Assembly: GCA_023398615.1 (NCBI GenBank)
Contig: JAEWSD010000087.1
Location: 1-12,538 of the forward strand
DNA length: 12,538 nucleotides
Reading direction: 5' to 3'
Source: Bacillota bacterium
GTDB taxonomy: Bacteria; Bacillota; Clostridia; Lachnospirales; Lachnospiraceae
Shown: positions 7,483-12,538 of the stretch, one piece after another
How positions within the stretch are numbered: position 1 is the stretch's first letter
Layout of the letters: every line of letters begins with the position of its first letter
Position numbers and translations under genes: made by a program
The notes under the pieces: generated by a model
Database searches by the model: none
What the model saw: only the letters and a program-made list of their open reading frames with translations
Told to the model about the DNA's origin: nothing

Positions 7483-7513
7483 TTGACACAAAGCCTTTTC
7501 CCTGTGTTATAAT
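7483..7513 (+). promoter_or_regulatory. Promoter of luxS with extended -10
   Basis: TTGACA (7483-7488) and TATAAT (7508-7513) are both perfect, but the spacer is 19 bp, longer than ideal. A TG one base upstream of the -10 (7505-7506) forms an extended -10, which can compensate. The start point would be near 7520, about 45 nt before the ATG. Confidence 0.75.
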
Positions 7514-7564
7514 TATCGTTAGTACCGTTAAGTTTTACATCTTTAAAAAAGATTGGAGGTAACT

Positions 7565-8044
7565 ATGAAACAGATTGCAAGCTTTACCATTAACCACATG
7601 AAGCTGTTAAGGGGGGTATATGTTTCGAGAAAGGATACCGCCGGCTCCGAGGTGCTTACTACCTTTGATATACGCATGACCCGGCCGAACTTCGAACCGG
7701 TTATGAATACGGCAGAGGTACACACCATAGAGCATCTGGCAGCAACCTATCTCAGGAATCATTCGGATTATGCGTCAAAAACCATATACTTCGGGCCGAT
7801 GGGCTGCCGGACGGGATTTTATCTCATTCTTGCCGGAGATTATACATCCCGGGATATCGTGCCGCTCTTAACAGAAATGTTCGAATTTATCCGGGATTAC
7901 AAGGGGGAGGTGCCCGGAGCCGCTCCCGAAAACTGCGGAAACTATCTTGATATGAACCTGGGTATGACGAACTACCTGGCAGACAGGTTTTTAAAAGAAA
8001 TCCTGTACGGCATTGACGATGCCCATTTAATTTATCCGGATTGA
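7565..8044 (+). CDS. luxS: S-ribosylhomocysteine lyase LuxS
   Basis: This 159-residue homodimeric cytoplasmic metalloenzyme cleaves S-ribosylhomocysteine to homocysteine and DPD, the precursor of autoinducer-2, within the activated methyl cycle. The metal ligands are visible: His53 and His57 in HTIEHL, and Cys124 in ENCGNYLDMNLGM. The catalytic Cys81 (GPMGCRTGFY) and Glu56 are present, so the enzyme should be active. Translation starts at ATG 7565 after TTGGAGGT (7553-7560). The upstream in-frame TTG at 7553 is part of that ribosome binding site and is rejected. It is a single-gene unit, with its own promoter and a strong terminator. No pfs/mtnN or metabolic partner gene is in the window. Confidence 0.96.
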   Translation: MKQIASFTINHMKLLRGVYVSRKDTAGSEVLTTFDIRMTRPNFEPVMNTAEVHTIEHLAATYLRNHSDYASKTIYFGPMGCRTGFYLILAGDYTSRDIVPLLTEMFEFIRDYKGEVPGAAPENCGNYLDMNLGMTNYLADRFLKEILYGIDDAHLIYPD

Positions 8045-8053
8045 CAGAACCGG

Positions 8054-8114
8054 CAAAGGGTTTTTGCGTATTCTTTCAAAACATTTGGGAAGGAATACCG
8101 AAAACCCTTTTGTT
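8054..8114 (+). terminator. Long hairpin terminator after luxS
   Basis: AAAGGGTTTT (8055-8064) pairs with AAAACCCTTT (8101-8110). Above it TATTCTTTC (about 8069-8077) pairs with the segment ending GGAATA, separated by a small internal loop. The total is near 19 bp of paired stem, followed by TTTTGTTTA. It lies 10 nt beyond the luxS stop and is suitable as an intrinsic terminator. Confidence 0.8.
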
Positions 8115-8149
8115 TACTAATGTAATAATTTTGATTTGTTCGAATATAG

Positions 8150-8155
8150 TATAAT
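8150..8155 (+). promoter_or_regulatory. Candidate -10 box of the two-gene hypothetical unit
   Basis: A perfect TATAAT lies 24 nt before the next ATG. No convincing -35 sits at 16-18 bp. TTGATT (8131-8136) is only 13 bp away, so the promoter may depend on an activator or another sigma factor, or the call may be wrong. Confidence 0.4.
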
Positions 8156-8178
8156 GATAAAGCAGAATTGGAGAAGTC

Positions 8179-8712
8179 ATGGATACTAACGATAGATCTA
8201 ACGATACCGCCGAAAAGTCTTCCGACAGCACGAATAATCTGAGCCATACCGTGGAGATTTTAAAAGCGGCGTTCCCCTATCTTGACAGTCAGACGCAGCA
8301 GACTTTGAATCTTGTAATCAGAACAGGGGAATTATTCGAGTCCGCGCAGTCACTCAGTCAGGAAGGAACTGTTACGGCTTTAAGCATCGGGAAACAATCC
8401 ATAGATGTCGAAGCTTTGCTAAACGGTATTCGGGCTGTCTGTACCCCCCAGGAAAGGGATTTCATAGATAGAATTTTAAATATTTTTAAAGCTAAAAGCC
8501 TTTATAATACATATACGACATTATCATCAGCTATGGCTTCCCAATCCCAAAGTTCGGACAGTGCCGATAACGATGACAATACGAATAATTCCGGCGGCAT
8601 ATTCGGTACGGGCGGAGATCCGAACATGATGGAAATATTAGAAACCCTTCTTACCCCCGAACAAAAAAGTACCTTCGATAATTTAAATATGATGTTTAGT
8701 ATTATGCAGTAA
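8179..8712 (+). CDS. Hypothetical acidic helical protein with internal TPxx repeats
   Basis: I do not recognise this 177-residue protein. It starts with a polar, low-complexity tail rich in Asp, Asn, Ser and Thr (1-22). A helical region follows (about 23-113), then a second Ser/Asp/Asn/Gly-rich linker (117-147), then a short C-terminal helix pair (148-177). A motif recurs: TPQERDFIDRILNIF (89-103) and TPEQKSTFDNLNMMF (159-173), with a weaker match in DSQTQQTLNLVIRTGELF (36-53). There is no signal peptide, membrane segment or cysteine cluster (one Cys, residue 88), so it is probably cytoplasmic. TTGGAG (8168-8173) supports the ATG. It is followed 63 nt later by another small gene on the same strand. 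Confidence 0.8.
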   Translation: MDTNDRSNDTAEKSSDSTNNLSHTVEILKAAFPYLDSQTQQTLNLVIRTGELFESAQSLSQEGTVTALSIGKQSIDVEALLNGIRAVCTPQERDFIDRILNIFKAKSLYNTYTTLSSAMASQSQSSDSADNDDNTNNSGGIFGTGGDPNMMEILETLLTPEQKSTFDNLNMMFSIMQ

Positions 8713-8716
8713 TTTA

Positions 8717-8751
8717 TGCATGATTCAACTGACAGGAAAGTTGAATATGCA
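8717..8751 (+). other. Intercistronic hairpin between the two hypothetical genes
   Basis: ATTCAACT (8723-8730) pairs perfectly with AGTTGAAT (8739-8746) around an 8-nt loop. The flanking TGCA copies (8717-8720, 8748-8751) can extend the stem past a small bulge. No T run follows; instead a purine-rich ribosome binding region begins. It looks like an mRNA structure that could tune stability or translation of the downstream gene rather than a terminator. Confidence 0.55.
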
Positions 8752-8775
8752 GGAAAGAGGGAAAGAGGTATTTAT

Positions 8776-9051
8776 ATGAAGAATTTTCCTTGGATGAATC
8801 ATCCTGCCATGAAGAATATCGACACCAGTAAGCTTGCGATCTTGATTGATCTGGCAAACGAAGCCAATGGCTTGCAGCCGGAAAAAGCTTTGCCGCTTCT
8901 GGTCAAGGCAAATGCAAAAATGAAGGCTCTGGGACTGACCTTTAGCCAGGGAGAAACAGAGCTGCTGATTGAAATCCTGACTAAGGATATGTCTGCAGCC
9001 GATAAGAAAAAAGTGGAAATGATCAGAAAGCTTGCCGCAAGAAACAAGTAA
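8776..9051 (+). CDS. Small hypothetical helical protein (91 aa)
   Basis: The function is unknown. The 91-residue product begins MKNFPWMNHPAMKNIDTSKL and is predicted helical throughout, with no signal peptide or membrane segment. It ends in a basic stretch rich in Lys. The segment LLIEILTKDMSAADKKKVEMIRKL (63-86, quoted with its motif core at 71-86) echoes the 'TPEQ...F...L' pattern of the upstream protein, so the pair may be related. An in-frame ATG at 8716 lacks a ribosome binding site and would start inside the hairpin. AAAGAGGT (8762-8769) at 6 nt supports the ATG at 8776. The gene is probably co-transcribed with its upstream neighbour, as no terminator separates them. Confidence 0.78.
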   Translation: MKNFPWMNHPAMKNIDTSKLAILIDLANEANGLQPEKALPLLVKANAKMKALGLTFSQGETELLIEILTKDMSAADKKKVEMIRKLAARNK

Positions 9052-9135
9052 TAAAGGGTTTAAATGAACTCAGGTATTGATGAATACTACTAACAGATTC
9101 ATCAATACCTGAGTTTTCACAAGAGACCCTTTATT
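9050..9135. terminator. Nested palindromic bidirectional terminator
   Basis: A perfect 19-bp stem (9067-9085 with 9097-9115) has an 11-nt loop. A second, outer 10-bp pairing, AATAAAGGGT (9050-9059) with ACCCTTTATT (9126-9135), encloses it. The outer arms reach both stop codons of the convergent genes. TTTTC follows the inner stem on the plus strand. The structure should end transcription from both sides. Confidence 0.82.
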
Positions 9136-11541
<2,406 letters not shown>

Positions 11542-11589
11542 ATATTCCTCCATTCTGCCGCCTGTAATGTAACAGGACATAATTTCCCG

Positions 11590-11926
11590 TTACATAATAA
11601 AAAACCTCTCAGCCTCCTGTTATAGAGACGGAAAGGTTTTATTCCGCGGTACCACTCTAATTTGTTCCTCCATTAAACGGCCCGGCATACATCCATTCAG
11701 GATAATTCTGCCGCGTTATCGTGAGGAAACACTCTCATTCCTTCTGTAACGGGAATACCCGCCCCAATCTACTGCTCATATCCTGTCTGTCCGGTATGGA
11801 TTCAACTGGGGAACTCCAAGGCGAGTTGGGAGATATTCACCGCTGCCTTACACCCGCCGGCAGCTCTCTGCATGTGCCTATTCTCTTAATATTCCTTATC
11901 ACTGTACTTTCCATATAACATTAAAT
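11590..11926 (-). promoter_or_regulatory. Leucine T-box riboswitch upstream of leuS
   Basis: The leader of about 335 nt reads uncharged tRNA-Leu. Stem I has AGAGAG and the apical GGCGGGUGUAAGGC region flanked by GCUGCC/GGCAGC, typical of T-boxes. The lower stem pairs GGAAU with GUUCC and AGGC with GCCU. The adjacent internal loop carries CUC, a leucine codon (11825-11823), as the likely specifier. The T-box sequence AGAGUGGUACCGCGG (about 11658-11644) is nearly consensus, including UGGU to pair with the acceptor end. A terminator follows. Uncharged tRNA-Leu should stabilise the antiterminator and allow leuS transcription. Confidence 0.92.
11598..11640 (-). terminator. T-box-controlled terminator of the leuS leader
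   Basis: On the minus strand AACCTTTC pairs with GAGAGGTT. An inner GTCTC/GGAGGC-type pairing lies above it, and TTTTTTATT follows. It ends about 57 nt before the leuS ATG and is the expression platform of the T-box. Confidence 0.85.
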
Positions 11927-11931
11927 AATAT

Positions 11932-11959
11932 TTTATAACAGCCGATCAGGCTTTGTCAA
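11932..11959 (-). promoter_or_regulatory. Promoter of leuS
   Basis: On the minus strand TTGACA (11959-11954) is perfect and TATAAA (11937-11932) matches five of six positions, with a 16-bp spacer. It places the RNA start near 11926, exactly upstream of the T-box Stem I. Confidence 0.78.
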
Positions 11960-12066
11960 GATATTAATTGAATTGAATTATTTTCTGTAAAAAAGTATGC
12001 TATTTGTCAATATGAGGTAGATACACATGCGGACGCTTCCGTTACCTATTGCTGTGAACGCCGCTC
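11960..12066. other. Short intergenic stretch with no confident element
   Basis: This lies between the Fur-family stop and the leuS promoter. On the minus strand it holds a small CGGA-AGCG-TCCG hairpin and a run of six T residues about 40 nt later, too distant to be a clear intrinsic terminator. A second TTGACA (12010-12005) lacks a good -10. Nothing else stands out. Confidence 0.4.
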
Positions 12067-12510
12067 TTATGTGCTCTGGTGGCAGGCTATACAGTCCTGA
12101 CAAAAGCCATAGCATTTAATCCGAATATCTTCTATCTCAAAGTTATAATTGTTTCGAATTTTTAATACCAAATCACTAATCACCAGATCCTCCGGCACGC
12201 CGATAACCCTGCCGCAGTTAAGGCATATAAGATGAGGATATATGCAGCCTTCTGCGCTGCTGATAATCTCGTACTTATTAAACTCATTCTTTTTGTCCAG
12301 GCTTTCTATCGCTCCTAATTCATCCAATACCTGAATCGTCCGGTAAACCGTAGCGATACCGATTGTATCGTCTTCTTTTTTGGCAATTTCCCATATTTCC
12401 CTGGTGCTTAAATGCTCACCGGTGTTTTCTGTCAAAACCCGCCAGATGATCTGCCGCGGCCTGGTCAGTTTATATCCTTTTTCCTTCATCAAATTCTCAA
12501 AATTTATCAT
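12067..12510 (-). CDS. Fur-superfamily metal-responsive regulator with atypical regulatory site
   Basis: This 147-residue dimeric DNA-binding regulator has a winged helix at about 1-80, with the family stretch TRPRQIIWRVL (16-26) and recognition helix GIATVYRTIQVLDELG (51-66). The two structural zinc CxxC pairs are intact: Cys96/Cys99 (CLNCG) and Cys137/Cys140 (CQDC). The usual His-rich regulatory motif is reduced to IYPHLIC (90-96, only His93). The conserved His before the last CxxC appears replaced by Ile129 in DIRIKCYGFC. Extra Cys89, Cys133, Cys143 and His144 are present. The start at ATG 12510 follows a weak GGGGA. The frame remains open to TTG 12534 and the window edge, so the start is less sure. 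It could be a Fur, PerR or Zur paralogue. Confidence 0.85.
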   Translation of the reverse strand: MINFENLMKEKGYKLTRPRQIIWRVLTENTGEHLSTREIWEIAKKEDDTIGIATVYRTIQVLDELGAIESLDKKNEFNKYEIISSAEGCIYPHLICLNCGRVIGVPEDLVISDLVLKIRNNYNFEIEDIRIKCYGFCQDCIACHQST

Positions 12511-12538
12511 ATAACTAATCCCCGTTTTCGGCAATTTA

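Noticed and set aside
11581..11918. Open frames on the + strand over the leuS leader
   Set aside because: They lie antisense to a structured T-box RNA, have no ribosome binding sites, and show no recognisable protein family.
12010..12066. Terminator after the Fur-family gene
   Set aside because: Only a short CGGA/TCCG hairpin is present and the nearest T run is about 40 nt beyond it.

Overview
The window looks like chromosomal DNA from a low-to-mid GC Firmicute. A Clostridia/Lachnospiraceae-type anaerobe fits best: strong AGGAGG ribosome binding sites, TTGACA/TATAAT promoters, two T-box-type aminoacyl-tRNA synthetase leaders, a polyamine operon headed by an XRE-cupin regulator, and luxS. The genus cannot be fixed from sequence alone. 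I see no prophage, insertion sequence, CRISPR array, tRNA or rRNA gene. The content is mostly housekeeping, with its main interest in regulatory RNA.

Region 1 (1-4466, + strand) is a polyamine uptake operon. A sigma-A-type promoter is followed by a compact set of overlapping dyads, then an XRE-cupin regulator, then potA, potB, potC and potD. The pot genes are tightly spaced or overlapping. The regulator probably senses polyamine through its cupin domain and controls the operon. PotD (lipoprotein) captures substrate, PotB and PotC form the channel, and PotA drives it with ATP. Region 2 (4467-5283) is a single AIM24/TIGR00266-family gene with its own promoter, closed by a hairpin shared with the convergent gene.

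Region 3 (5285-7451, - strand) is a two-gene unit, trpS followed by a D-2-hydroxyacid dehydrogenase. Its leader carries a recognisable T-box motif, antiterminator and terminator. The promoter sits so close that no tRNA-anticodon-reading Stem I can fit. Region 4 (7483-8114, + strand) is luxS, divergent from trpS, with an extended -10 promoter and a long terminator hairpin.

Region 5 (8150-9135, + strand) holds two small, probably co-transcribed genes of unknown function. They share a helical, acidic 'TPEQ'-like motif and are separated by a non-terminator hairpin. They end in a nested palindrome shared with the convergent leuS.

Region 6 (9136-11959, - strand) is leuS with a full-length leucine T-box leader of about 330 nt. 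Region 7 (12067-12510, - strand) is a Fur-superfamily regulator with both structural CxxC pairs but altered regulatory metal ligands. The stretch 11960-12066 holds nothing I can call with confidence.
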